From Novakomyces olei (Eukaryota; Ascomycota; Novakomycetes; Novakomycetales; Novakomycetaceae), in contig JADEYG010000007.1 in the NCBI GenBank assembly GCA_016906335.1, positions 2,186,001 through 2,250,000 on the forward strand: a stretch of 64,000 nt of DNA, written 5' to 3'. The position numbers were made by a program, and so were the translations under genes. Under the pieces are notes generated by a model that saw nothing but the letters and a program-made list of their open reading frames with translations, was not told where the DNA came from and ran no database searches. This document shows positions 10,299 to 24,233 of this stretch, piece after piece (positions within the stretch are counted from its first letter, which is position 1; the number at the start of each line of letters is the position of its first letter).

Positions 10299-11618
10299 AT
10301 GAATCAGGACGACTTTCGCAAGCTTGTTTCAGGAGGCAGCGAAGGCAGCAATGCGACTCGCAATTTAAGCGCTCTCACCCGAGCGCCTCGACGTGGCGGC
10401 GCAGTGGCTTTTAAGCCGCGATACGCTCGGTCTCAACCACCTGCAAAGTCCGTGAACGATCCACGTAAGCGAAGGCGGCTAGACCATGTCGACGAGGGCA
10501 AGAAATCTTCCGTGCAAAACCAAGTGCCTCAGTCCATCGAGGTCCAGGCACCGGAAAAATTGGAAAAATTAAGGCAAAGGCTACGAAGTGGCGATATTAC
10601 GCATGAGGAGTATGTAAAACAGGCTCAGGATTTGGGTGGCGATGTATCGACGAGTCACGAGGTGAGTGGACTGGATCGACGGCTTTTAGAACGTGTTCGT
10701 GCTGGTGAAGACGTATTCGCCATACAAAAAGTGCCACAAAAGGAGAGTGAGCAAGCAGAGCCTTTGCAACCGAATGAAACAAACGATGATCAATTAGACG
10801 CAGAGTTTGATCAAGCTCTGACCGCTGAGCCAAAGTCTGTTTTGCGACAACATGAACCCCCAAAGCAGTCGAAGTTTCGGTCTATTGCCGGTGAAGGCGC
10901 GTCTGCATTACGCGAAGAGATCCACTACGAGAACGGTAAAAAGGTAAAACTGCTTATCAATGAAGAAGGCAGCGTGGTGAAACGATTAGTGAAGAAAATG
11001 AAAGAAAGAGATTATGCTGCTATGGAGGAGCTGAAGCGTAAACAAGAGAATGAATCGGCTATGGAGCAGTCTGCTCTTGGAGAGCCGCCTTCATTAGAGG
11101 AACCGCTTTCAGTACATGGACCGCTTCACCGGGAAAAGGTTGATACAGAAGAAAGGGGAGATGCACAGGTCAGGCAGGATTTAGTCGACCGGCAGGGTTT
11201 AGAGAGGCAAGAGTCAAAAACCCAACCGCTTTTAGGAGAGAGCAAAGAACAAGATGATAAAGACATTTTTGAGGGATACGATGATTATGATCCTTTTGCT
11301 GACAATGACGACGGAGATGGAACGCGTCAAGCCAAAAACGATACTACCGCTACTAAGCCGGATAAGGCAATGTTTGCCGTGGAACGGGATTTTCTGGCAC
11401 ATGGCTCAAAGGTCTCTGATATTGTGAAGAACGATGCCTCTATTTTGGACGCTCTGAAACGAGCAGCAAATCTGAAAACGGCGTCGTCCCCCGATGCCGA
11501 CAAGTCCAAGACTAAAACTGGAAAGGACGTGGATGTTGGTTTCGGTCTAAAGCTGGGCGCCGAAGCAGGATACGCTGAGGATTTTGATGGGCAATGGAGT
11601 CTTGAAGAAGAGGAGTAG
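10299..11618 (+). CDS. RED/IK-like spliceosomal protein
   Basis: Likely homologue of human RED (IK), a component of the activated spliceosome B complex that partners SMU1 in splicing of particular introns. Single exon, 439 aa. The very N-terminus MNQDDFRKLV matches the conserved NEDFRKL start of the RED N-terminal domain. Residues about 110-137 read LGGDVSTSHEVSGLDRRLLE, matching the LGGD...H-V-GLD-LL block of RED. Near residue 325, KDIFEGYDDYDPF corresponds to the RED NIFEDIGDY segment. The rest is charged and of low complexity, as usual in this family, and the RED dipeptide repeat itself is absent. Retention of RED fits the high intron density here. Sequence outside the three blocks is diverged, so I treat it as a probable rather than certain orthologue. 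Confidence 0.75.
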   Translation: MNQDDFRKLVSGGSEGSNATRNLSALTRAPRRGGAVAFKPRYARSQPPAKSVNDPRKRRRLDHVDEGKKSSVQNQVPQSIEVQAPEKLEKLRQRLRSGDITHEEYVKQAQDLGGDVSTSHEVSGLDRRLLERVRAGEDVFAIQKVPQKESEQAEPLQPNETNDDQLDAEFDQALTAEPKSVLRQHEPPKQSKFRSIAGEGASALREEIHYENGKKVKLLINEEGSVVKRLVKKMKERDYAAMEELKRKQENESAMEQSALGEPPSLEEPLSVHGPLHREKVDTEERGDAQVRQDLVDRQGLERQESKTQPLLGESKEQDDKDIFEGYDDYDPFADNDDGDGTRQAKNDTTATKPDKAMFAVERDFLAHGSKVSDIVKNDASILDALKRAANLKTASSPDADKSKTKTGKDVDVGFGLKLGAEAGYAEDFDGQWSLEEEE

Positions 11619-11740
11619 GCCGTATATACCGCTATGATGACTATCACTTGCAAACCGACCATAATAGCCAGATTAGAGTGTGGCATTCACGTTATTTTAT
11701 TGTTTATGTCCACAATGTTTTGCTCACAGTAGTATTTTAT

Positions 11741-11760
11741 TAACCCTAACCCTGACCCTA
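11741..11760 (+). promoter_or_regulatory. telomere-like promoter motif (AACCCTAACCCTGACCCTAA)
   Basis: Two exact and one degenerate copies of CCCTAA within 20 bp, between RED/IK and CDC26 and 50-100 bp upstream of the possible CDC26 starts. Fungal Tbf1/Teb1-type Myb proteins bind TTAGGG repeats in promoters; this is inferred from the motif alone. Confidence 0.45.
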
Positions 11761-11842
11761 AGTTAATATAAATAATAATATACTTGTAAATATGCAAAAT
11801 GTGAGGGAGCCTGCCAATTGTCCTCCTCGTCGATCCAGCAGA

Positions 11843-12052
11843 ATGTTGAGACGGCCGCCGACAGCAATTAAGCTCGTGCGCGAAGATATCAACGGCTTTG
11901 AAGACTACAGACGGTCTCGCAAGTCGAATTCTTCAGAGGAGAATAATATGCCGTCCGTTTACGACAAGAGTGCAACAGACGCGCCCGATCAACAGCAGAA
12001 ATCTCGCCTTGAGCGTATAGGCATAAAACCCAATAGCAGCAGGGTTTCCTGA
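11843..12052 (+). CDS. CDC26: anaphase-promoting complex subunit Cdc26 (Hcn1)
   Basis: Small APC/C subunit that stabilises the TPR subunit Apc6/Cut9 by inserting its extreme N-terminus into the TPR groove. Starting at ATG 11843 it reads MLRRPPTAIKLVREDINGF, matching the MLRR-PT-I start shared by human CDC26 and fission yeast Hcn1, and ends with RLERIGIKP, the conserved RIGI/RIGY block. Length 69 aa. An in-frame ATG 51 bp upstream (11792) would add 17 residues. Because the N-terminal methionine of Hcn1 is itself the binding element, the downstream ATG is preferred; this also means 11792 may be a leaky upstream start. A frame continuing after a possible splice near 12043-12077 was not adopted. 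Confidence 0.85.
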   Translation: MLRRPPTAIKLVREDINGFEDYRRSRKSNSSEENNMPSVYDKSATDAPDQQQKSRLERIGIKPNSSRVS

Positions 12053-12329
12053 TTGCTTGTTTGCTGCTTTCCACAGGCAACGTTGCCGCTCAGTCTATGG
12101 ATCCTTTACCGACGGCTCAAACTGTGAATTTATGGTTTGTAACGATAAAGGACGCATGCATTACAGACAGGGACGTGGATGGAATAGCGGCAAAGCTTTG
12201 AGAAATAAGGAAAAGTGCTTAATAAAGGGATCAGATTACAGTAACATGCTTGGCTATTCTGCCTTGGACAGGCAAAGGGCAATTTACAAGGGTATCAATA
12301 TCAATTAATTAAAAACACAAATTTTCCAG

Positions 12330-13377
12330 CTACGCTTTGCCCCGACGAAACGATCCGAACCCCATGGTTGCGGCAATATCGTCGGTGGCCATATCAGAAT
12401 CCTCTCCTTTTGCTGGCGGTAACGATAAGGCAGCTGCAGCTGCCTTTCTCCGCTCCTTGCGTGCTTGCCGAGACTCTTCAACTTCCTTTTCGCGATCTTC
12501 TATGCGTTCCTTGGCCGTTAGCATCTCGGTACGCGCTTCTTCTTCGCGTTTGCGCCGTAAATAATCGAGGCGTGCACGCACCTGCTCCACTGTAGCCGGC
12601 TCTTGGTGTAAAGTTTTACCTGTCCGCCGCAGATCTGTTTTATCAGTATGAGCCGATAAAGTGAAGTAAACAGGGATAGGCACAAAGGCAGTTTTATTAA
12701 TACTATGCTGTTTTCCGGTAGATCTTGATACACTGCTGAGCAATAGACATGGAAAAATCAGATAAATATAAGCGAAGAGTGGACCAAAAATGGAACAGGG
12801 CAATTAAAAAATGAGTACATCAAAGGGCAGACTACTCCTGACCTCGAAGATAGACTCTTGCTTGATTCCATTTGAAATCCACGCCAAAAGCAATAAACGC
12901 ACCAAAACGATAAACATTTAAACGTTTAAATGTCAAACATTCAAACAGCAAAAACAAAAGAAAAATCTGCCACAGGTAAAGCACAAATAAAAACTTACGT
13001 TGTGGGCTATTTAAATGATCCAGCCAGGCAAATGAATCCTTGTACGTTTCATTGCAGTCGGCGCAGTAAAACCCTGCGCCTTTGCCCTTTCGGCTGCGGC
13101 CAATAGTCGCTCCCTGAGGGACGAGTTGCACCTTGTTCAAATTCCCCGTAAGATCAATCCTCTCCTGTCTCGCTTCGACAGCCTGTGCGTCTGGCGGCGT
13201 CGGTTCCCGGTGGCGTCGCAGCCCCATTTTTTCCTCATAGCGTCTCCGCGAATCTGCCTTTTCCTTGGCTTCGCGCTCAGCTGCCTTGGCTGCATACTCC
13301 TCCTTATCCCAAGTACGACGAAAGTTGGTATCGCCTTTTGTACCGTACACGCCGCTCATGATGTGCGTCTTGTTCAT
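12330..13377 (-). CDS. SNU23: U4/U6.U5 tri-snRNP zinc-finger protein Snu23 (ZMAT2)
   Basis: Spliceosomal B-complex protein. Exons 13377-12999 and 12634-12330 with a 364-nt intron, 227 aa. The N-terminal FRRTWDKEEYAAKAAERE is the family signature. The matrin-type U1-like zinc finger is YCADCNETYKDSFAWLDHL, completed across the intron by SPQHLRRTG, so both Cys and both His are present only after splicing. The C-terminus runs through a long charged helix and ends with DIAATMGFGSFRRGKA, the conserved MGF-F element. An in-frame ATG six codons downstream (MSGVYG) is an equally possible start. It overlaps no neighbour; the CDC26 gene ends about 280 bp away, convergent. Confidence 0.92.
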
Positions 13378-13654
13378 TTGCCATATATATTTAATTTATA
13401 TATCTGTATTAAATTATACGATATTAATATTATATTTATATTATATTATATTATATTATTTAATATAATATTTAATTGTATTCAATATATATTTAATAAA
13501 TATCAACACGATATTTAATATTATATATTACGATAATCCATCTACAATAGAATTAAATGTCTGTATATTGTATAAAACACGATTTTGTCATCACAGAGTC
13601 AATTCGCGATAGCGACCGTTACTCGCACGACTGCCATACAACCGTTGAGCGGCG

Positions 13655-14361
13655 ATGATTCGCATATGGTCGATGAAAAAAGATGCGGCGGAGGCGGCTA
13701 AAAAGAAGCCTAAAGCTAGTGCCGCCATGATCCGGATTCAAAAGGGTAAAGCAATATATGAAGTAGGGCCTTTGCTCACACAAAAGATCTTACGGAGCTC
13801 AGTCTCCCCTCCACTATGGCTACGGAATGGCCCGTCCCGGAAGACTTGTTACATTTTAATCTTACTATAACCCCCGACGAAGGTACGGTCGCGTCTACTA
13901 TTCACGCTAATGCAAGGCCTATACTTTGGAGGCCGGTTTACGTTTGCCGTTAGTATTAACGACAACTACCCCCACGAGCCACCAAAGGTTAAATGCAAAA
14001 ACAAGGTATGTCTTTTCATTAAATGCATAAATTGCCAAATTGCCAATGCACAGATATACCATCCGAATATAGACCTGGAGGGCAACGTTTGCCTAAACAT
14101 CTTGCGCGAGGACTGGAAACCCGTACTCAATCTGTCTTCTGTCTTTGTGGGTTTACAGTTTTTATTTTTGGCACCAAACCCGGAGGATCCGCTAAACAAA
14201 GGTGGGGTGGCACCAAGTTTGGTACACACGTTCTAACTTTTACAGAAGCGGCAGAGGTTCAGCGACGGTACCCGGATAAATTTGCGCGCAACGTGTACGC
14301 GTCCATGAGGGGTCGGCCTGTAGATAACGAGTCTTTTGATAATGTAATGATTGGGGCATAA
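13655..14361 (+). CDS. UBC12: NEDD8-conjugating enzyme E2 Ubc12
   Basis: Carries NEDD8/Rub1 from the E1 to cullins. Five exons: 13655-13745, 13787-13882, 13917-14005, 14054-14201 and 14246-14361, giving 179 aa; introns are 41, 34, 48 and 44 nt. The N-terminal extension [10 protein letters not shown] is the UBC12-specific element that docks on the E1. The core reads PHEPPKVKC, then [17 protein letters not shown] with the catalytic cysteine, [12 protein letters not shown] and [11 protein letters not shown]. The second intron, only 34 nt including GCTAATGCAAG, is the shortest intron I placed. The gene is convergent with RPN11, with 73 bp between their stop codons. Confidence 0.96.
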
Positions 14362-14434
14362 GCGTACGATGTTTATAGTTATAGATGAATGCAATATTCA
14401 TGAAACCATGTGTAAGGATATATACTACTGCGCA

Positions 14435-15607
14435 CTAGAATGCGATAGAGTCGAGCATGCTTGCCAGTAGCACAGAGATATTTGTCTCCATGACCGACTG
14501 CACTTCAGCTTCCAGATGCTTTTTCGGGTCCTGCTTTCCAACGTACCGAATTTTCAGCTGCTCCGGGGTCAGCTCATTTTCGTCCTTGACCCGCTTTGTG
14601 TACAGTTCGGCTAGGTGTGTCATGTGCTCAAGACTGGCAGCGTTCTTGGCGTCCAGATCCTCAAAATTATTGAGCACTAGTCCCGTGTTCCAGGCCTGCT
14701 TGTGTAAATTGAGCAGCATTTGCTCCTCTAGAGCGGTTTTGTGGTAGTTTATAGCGATCGAATAGTAATGCCTACCGAGTCCGTGAATAAGGGCCTGAAT
14801 GCTGGGCTTGTTTAGATGTCCAATATTGGAAGTTGTTTGCCTTGGTTCCTGGCCCATCATCAGGGTAGAGGGGTTAATGAGCCGGAACGCATCAATCACT
14901 ACTTTGCCCTTGACTGATTGGATAGGGTCTACTACAACAGCCACAGCTCGCTCTGTCAGCTGCTCAAAGGATTGCTGTGTATTCACATCAACACTCGATA
15001 ACCAGCAGCCAAAACCAGGATGGCTATGGTACCAGCCGACCACCATCTCTGGCCGGCCAGTCTGCTTTAGCATTTCCATCATTTTCTGTTGGAAAACAGG
15101 ATCAACAGCCTCCACACTAACCCCTGTCCCAGACTGCGGCATAGCGAAAACCTGATCATTAGTGTCGGTATATGGAATTCAAATTTCGTCCTGCGTCTGT
15201 TTTTTTTTCTTTTTTAATTCAATCTTTTTTAATCAAGGCTCAGTATTAACGACTCATTTGCTCTTGTGCTTGTAAACAGTGCGATTCTTCTTACATCTAC
15301 AACGCGAACCGTATACTCGTCCACAAACTCGCCCAGCATCAGACCCATAACCTCCATCGGCGTCCCGTGTCGTCCGTGTTTAAGCATCTGACAGGTTAGT
15401 AGAGAGTCCTTGTCAAATCTCGTGTGCGTGCGTACCTTCAAAAGCGCCAGCGACGAGATATAGACTCCCTCTGCATTGTCCACAATAGGCTGATCCTGGA
15501 AAATTAGAAAGGAAAGGCAATTCACTACTCCGTACAACACCAGGCTGCATATCTGCGCCGCCCATTTGACCACGCAGCAGACGCTGCAAACCCGCCATGC
15601 CGTCCAT
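14435..15607 (-). CDS. RPN11: 26S proteasome regulatory subunit Rpn11, JAMM deubiquitinase
   Basis: Zinc-dependent deubiquitinase of the proteasome lid, removing ubiquitin chains en bloc from substrates. Four exons: 15607-15539, 15495-15436, 15387-15295 and 15151-14435, giving 312 aa (human 310). Visible: N-terminal [29 protein letters not shown], the JAMM motif in [51 protein letters not shown] and the C-terminal KQDPKKHLE. All zinc ligands (two His, one Asp) and the catalytic Glu of the MEVMG region are present. The first intron has a weak donor (GTTGTA); it was chosen because it alone keeps frame. Introns are 43, 48 and 143 nt. Confidence 0.96.
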
Positions 15608-16097
15608 AATGCCGCGTCAGCGATGATATAACTTTGTATGAGAGTTGTATTGTGATATACGACATTTCAAGGCTATAAAGTATGGAAGATTCGTGCCCTA
15701 CGTAGTAACATGGAATATATATTAAATGTGAATTGCGCACTGTATAAAGTCTAGTATATAAAGTGCTTTTACAAGGACTGTATATTAAAGAACTCTAAAG
15801 TATTGCAAAGTGCAATAGTGCAGAGTAGTACTGTGAAGACTATAAAGTATTCCAAGTACTATGTTGTAAAGTACTGTAAAGTACTGTAAAGTATTATAAA
15901 GTATTATAAATTATTAAAGTACTGTAAGTACTGCAAGTACCGTCTATAAAGTGCTGTGTATAAAGTACAGTCCGAATTACCGTTGGCGCATAATATATGG
16001 CTATAAATCTAGTCGTACTACGTAATGCTAGTGCCCTGCTCTTTGAAGTATACAGGTACAGTCCTGACCTCGCGCCGTTCTAGAGGGAGGGCCTGAT
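15608..16097 (+). repeat. divergent promoter region with degenerate aaagta(c/t)tgtaaagt repeats
   Basis: Between RPN11 and the mannosidase gene. From about 15725 to 15970 it consists of imperfect copies of an approximately 11-bp unit (aaagtactgta / aaagtattata). No gene seen. Confidence 0.6.
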
Positions 16098-19248
<3,151 letters not shown>

Positions 19249-19474
19249 ATAAAATATAATGAGTAATGACGGCAGTTTTGGCTGCTTTACAGTATTTCTA
19301 CGATTTGTTTAATCAATCCTCACCTCCTTCTCGCACCACGCAGCGATATGGTACAGTATATAGAGGCGATACGAGAATCGTGAACGGTGAACCACTGTGC
19401 CAATAATATACATTAGATTGAAATACGAAAAAAAAAGCACTTTTTAAAAGTAACGGCGGGCATGCTACGTCATC

Positions 19475-19759
19475 TCACCCGGGCGGTTTGATCGTGCCGC
19501 CACCAATTTTGATCCGGATCTTTTGCACTGGACGTTGCCGCTGTTCAAGGACGTGTTTGTAGTCGCGGAGACGTTTTCTCCGGAACACCATTTTACCGTT
19601 GCCCAAATGCTCTGCCCGAAGAGCGACTTTAAAGCTCGGAAACCTCAGTGTGACCTTGAGCGTGTCTTTTTGTTCAAACAAGACATTGCACAGATTAAGC
19701 AGGTCTCGTTTGCTCATAACGTCGGTCCGTACAGCACTGGCATTAGCAAAAATAAACAA
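19475..19759 (-). CDS. small basic protein of unknown function
   Basis: I do not recognise the family. The frame encodes 94 aa from the first ATG, or 80 aa from the ATG at 19717 (MSKRDLLNLCNVLFEQK). It is strongly basic in its C-terminal half (FRRKRLRDYKHVLEQRQR, then KIRIKIGGG) with alternating hydrophobics before that, giving the look of a small RNA-binding or mitochondrial ribosomal-type protein, but this is only an impression. The sequence just upstream of AVRTDVM, TTTTTGCTAATGCCAG, is an excellent local branch site plus acceptor, so the true N-terminus may come from an undetected upstream exon. It lies between the mannosidase gene and TAF2, tail to tail with the former. Confidence 0.5.
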   Translation of the reverse strand: MFIFANASAVRTDVMSKRDLLNLCNVLFEQKDTLKVTLRFPSFKVALRAEHLGNGKMVFRRKRLRDYKHVLEQRQRPVQKIRIKIGGGTIKPPG

Positions 19760-19854
19760 TTGAATTGCGTAATTGGTTTATAATTAATGTGTTGTGAACG
19801 GCTTTTCTGTTTTACAACAAATAAATCTTGCACTTTTATAAAATGCTGTACACA

Positions 19855-19995
19855 GTAAAATAATACTGTCAAAAAATAATACTGTCAAAAATAATATTGT
19901 CAAAAATAATACTGTCAAAAATAATATTGTCAAAAATAATATTGTCAAAGATAGTCAAAGATAGTCTGTCAAAAAATAATATTGCCAAAAAATAA
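19855..19995 (+). repeat. tandem repeat, unit about 15 bp (aataatattgtcaaa)
   Basis: Roughly nine imperfect copies of aataata(c/t)tgtcaaaa between TAF2 and the small basic ORF. Low-complexity spacer, no coding signal. Confidence 0.8.
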
Positions 19996-20046
19996 TAAAC
20001 AAAATGATAAACCGAAAACAACGAGAATCCCATCATATCAAAACAC

Positions 20047-23000
20047 TTACTTTGCCGTCAGCCATAGGGCAGACTGGATAAAATTATCATAGAGAAAAGC
20101 GCTCCGTAAATCTTCAATGGCCTGTTCTAGCACGAGACGTGCCTTGTTATCCCGCCGCTTCTGCAGCTCAACAATGTTGGACTCGTCCATGATCAGGTTA
20201 TCGTTCAGGTAGTAGTTTAGTGCTCCACTCCCCTCAATGCTACGGGCAGCAACTGCATCGATGAACAAAAGGCACAAGTGCCGTCGGAAATGTAACGAGT
20301 CTGCCTCTCGGATAGAATCGAGAACGTAGCGGATAATAGGGTAATGATTAATGCCGCCGGTATTAAGCAGTGCACGAAAAGCACACAGTCTTACATCAAT
20401 GTAATTGCTCGGGTGGGTAAACATAAAGACCTGCTTCAGCTCTGGGATCCGTACTTTGCTCCGGACCAAGTGCGCCTTTGCGTCGAGCACAGCGAGCGTA
20501 ATGGCATTGTGGAAGGAGGAGGCGAAGCTCTCCAAGTACTGTAGTCTCTCAAACTCGGCCAGAGCTTCCGTCAGCAGGGGATCTGATCTGAAGGCCTCTA
20601 TGTTGGCAGGCACATTGCTCCGCGATACGGGAGCCAGAGCCCGGCTCAGGCTGCGGACGATGGTGGAGAGGTACTGTGCGTCTGAAAAGGCATTGGAAGT
20701 ATTATCATTGAACCTGATCATATCCAGCAGCAGCGTCTTGACCTGTACAGGGCAGCTGCCTTCTTGAGGCTGCCTGATCCGGCTGAGGCAGTCTACAGCC
20801 GCCAGCAGCACATAGTAGTCGGTAATACTACGGAAATCGTTGGGCCTGGGGACCAGAGTCCCCCCATAACAGTGCCTGGCCTCTATGTACTTTAGCAAAT
20901 GGAACAGTCCGATCCAGTCAAGTGCGGCAGTAGCACACTTGACCAGACCAGCACAGGCCAACTGCCTCACTCCGTAGTAGTAGCGCCCATCACAGAGCGT
21001 TCGGGCAAGGCAGGCCGATGTTACTTTAGACTGGCGCAGGGACTCTCCCGACAAAAACTGTACTGCCTCTGCCTGAGCTACTACATCTCTATCCTGCTGC
21101 AGCTGCGACATGTACATGTGCTCTGGCTGAGAAAAATGCACTCGGCAGATCCATTCAAAGTCGGCATCGAACCTGATCCACTCAAAGGCTTCGCCAGACA
21201 TGGCCTCTTCCTGCTCGGGGCTCCAGTCTTGCAAGTGCCACGCTTCTACTTCTGCGTCTGTCTGCAAGACATCTCCGAGCCGATGGATCTGCGAGTGGAA
21301 GGCAGAAGCGTCTTCGTCGGGGTCAGTTTGAGCTGCTGCTGCTGCTGCTGCTGCTGCTTCTACAAACTGGCCAGGCTGGCCAGTTAGAGCCTGGCCAGTT
21401 AGTACTGGGCCAGACTGGCTCTGGCTGGCCGCCTGAGCTGCCTCAGACCGGCGCAGGGCCGCTTCACGGCTCCGTCGTATCCGTTTGTACTTTGTATTGT
21501 ACTGTATATCCATGCGAGTAAAAGTCTCGTGCAGGCTAAAGACGTGCTCGTACGGAGTTCCGTCTGCCTCATGGATCCTTATTGTCATGGGACCTGTGAA
21601 TAACGGCCGCACTGGCGCCTCTACACAGTTTTCATCAATAGCCCGGCTTGCGTCCTCAATCAGCGAATGCTCTCCTGCCCTGCGGATGGGGAACTCGTTC
21701 GCCTGAACCTGGTTGATACCCATTTCTACCACCATTTTCTTCCTATTGAACCTCTGTACAACCCGGAAAATCGGGTAACCCTGGCCCTGCACCCAATCAC
21801 CAATAAAATCTTGCAGCTTTGTGTAACAGACCTTCTCACAGACCTTGAAAAAATGGGCAGTGCTCAACGCGTCCCTGGCTATATCGCCACGAACTTGCTG
21901 CAAAAGGATCTTGGGGATCACGCGTGAAAGCCCGAGTGAGCTCCCGCTCTTGGTCATTCTTCTGTCCAGGATAAAGAGGACAACGGGGGCCTTGAGCTGC
22001 ATAAAATCAAGGCGCAGAGGATCAATAGGCACATTGGGCGCAGCCGCCAAGGGCGGCTCGCCAACGTCCCGCTCGCAGATTTCTGTAACTGCCATTTTCA
22101 TTCGGCAACGGTAGTCATTATTACCGATTAGACTCTTCATAAAAAGGCCCGCCATGAAATGAGCAATTCCGATAACGAGCCATAAATCCGACCACTTTGC
22201 CGGCACTATATTAACCCCGACCCATTGCTGAGCGAGATTGTACACCAGTAGCTTTGTCCTCTCATATATACAGTCTAGTGCTTGTGCTGGGTACAGTACC
22301 CTATTACTCACGAGTCCCAGTGAGGCAGACGGGACTGCATCGAGCACCAGGTCATCGACAAAGCAGAGCTTAAAAGTTGTAAAGGGATACGAGCCAAACT
22401 CTCGGATATAAAAGTCCATTGCCTTGTACATTACAGAACACGTGTTTTTCACATCTGGTAAATGCTTTTTATACGCAAAGGCAATAATGTCCACTGCACT
22501 GGATCCCATTGCATCGTCTTCGTCTGTGCCCCGGAAATCTGTTAGATTAATGGCTTGGAAGGGGCCAACTGCAAAGGAAATGAACTGCGCAGCCGTTGGT
22601 GTAGACAAGACGAACTTGTAAATCATTCGGCCTCGATCCAGTGGGTCGGAAAGTTCCTCAACTGCATCTCCAGAGCAAACTGCTACTAGTCTGTCGCTGC
22701 TCACTTCTGGATCTACTGTCTCCCCATCTTGCTCGGTTCCGTCCAGCACTCCGTCTTTAGCTCCTGCTCCATAAAGCGCAGCATTTACGTCTTTGGCAAA
22801 GCTTAAGCTAAATTCCCACGTCAGTTTAGCATGGATACCATCGACACACGGCAGCCAGCAACAAGTAGAGCCAACGAGAGGGTAGTTTTGTGTAAAAACA
22901 TGGGGGAATCTCCCATCGCCAGGCGCTGTCCCGACAAAGCTGATGCCGCATGAAGGATCGTTCAATTCGTATTGCACAGTAACCAGTAGAGTCTTGTACT

Positions 23001-23616
23001 CGCTTGACTCTGGTTGCGCATCATAGCCCTCCTCTACTTGGCCAGCAGCATCACGTAACGATCCGTCCACGAAAAACGACCTGTTCGGCTGTATCACGAC
23101 ACCGCTTGGTATCGTGATGAGCAGGTCGCCCTGCTCACGTACTCCTGGAGCGAAATTGGCCACTTTGGCCCTTAGCGTGTTGTGCTGGCTCTCGTCTGTC
23201 GATTCTTCTGGTATCCGCAGTCTTTGTAGCGCATCGTTGTACGTAAAGGGCGCACGGACGCCATTAACAAAGCAATCAAGCACATCTATACACGGCAAAA
23301 GGTTAGTTTGGACCAGCTTGCAATGTCTTTAAAGGAGTCCCTTACCCAGTTGCGCACACTGGAGACGAACCACTTTTAAATGCGGATCGCTTGGCGCAAT
23401 GATAAGATCTGTATGGGCCTACAAAGTTAGGAATCAATTTCTTTGAGCATTTAAAGGGCGAATTGACGCTACCTCAATCCGGTTTCCAGCGAAATCAATG
23501 TGCGCGCTCACTTTCTGATGCACTGCGTAATGATTAGTACTCCGTATGTCGCATTTTAGTGTCGCTCAAAACTTGCCTGGATCGAAGCCGCGACCCACAA
23601 AAATAGCCTCCGGCAT
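20047..23616 (-). CDS. TAF2: transcription initiation factor TFIID subunit Taf2 (TSM1)
   Basis: TFIID subunit contacting the initiator region of promoters. Exons 23616-23577, 23522-23473, 23418-23346 and 23285-20047, giving 1133 aa. The start MPEAIFVGRGFDPVHQKVS leads into the aminopeptidase-like fold (HIDFAGNRIEAHTDL, LIIAPSDPHLKVVRLQC). The fold is that of M1 aminopeptidases but the HExxH zinc site is gone: the equivalent stretch reads YNLAQQWVGV...LWLVIGIAHF, as expected for TAF2. A low-complexity insert (TGQALTGQPGQ and a polyalanine run encoded by GCA repeats near 21325-21360) interrupts the middle. The C-terminus is HEAT-like. Intron 1 (23576-23523) uses a GC donor, GCAAGT, required for frame; the others are GT-AG of 54 and 60 nt. 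Confidence 0.93.
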
Positions 23617-24233
23617 CGAGCGCCACGCTATTAATGGCTCTTGCCAGCGCGATTAGTCTATCGTTGGCGCCATTACAAGGCTTGTCGGCTATGGACAAAC
23701 ATGTATATATAAAGCAATCACCACTGAATAATGGCAAATATTATTATTTATATTTAAATTTAAATTCTTCATATACAAAAATCTATCGTTATTTTGGATA
23801 AACAGATCACTACAGGCAAACAGAGCATTTACAATTGGAGCGCGTGCGCTTAATTCCAGCTGCGCTTCCGATTGCAATAGCGCCACAGTGCAATTGGGTA
23901 TTGAACGCAAAGAAATAGAGGCGGCAAAAGTTTGGTAGTAGGTCAATTGAGCCAGGTTTTAAATTGCTTTATTGTTCAAATTTAGGTTTTATAGTTGCTA
24001 ATTAGGGTTTATAGTTGCTAATTAGGATAATAGGGTTTATAATTGCTATAATGTCATACAGGGGAAAACCCTTCGCTTGAATACTGCGAATCAATCACTA
24101 TACATACACAACTATAGAGATTGGCCCCACCATTCGTGGAATACTATTAGCTGAAACGCTTACGTGTCGACTCAACTGGTCAATTTAGCATTTGCAGAAA
24201 TCTGCGTCAGCAGCGCTAACGTACGCCTTACAA
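23617..24233 (+). other. divergent promoter region of TAF2 and DOA1 with TAGGGTTTATA repeats
   Basis: No gene recognised. At about 23985-24050 three copies of a unit resembling attagggtttatagttgcta lie in tandem, carrying TAGGG cores on the plus strand. Short AT-rich frames on the minus strand resemble nothing. Confidence 0.5.

Noticed and set aside
12057-12230. Small frame MDPLPTAQTVNLWF after CDC26, possibly a further CDC26 exon
   Set aside because: The splice needed puts it in the wrong frame, and CDC26 already ends after its conserved RIGI block.
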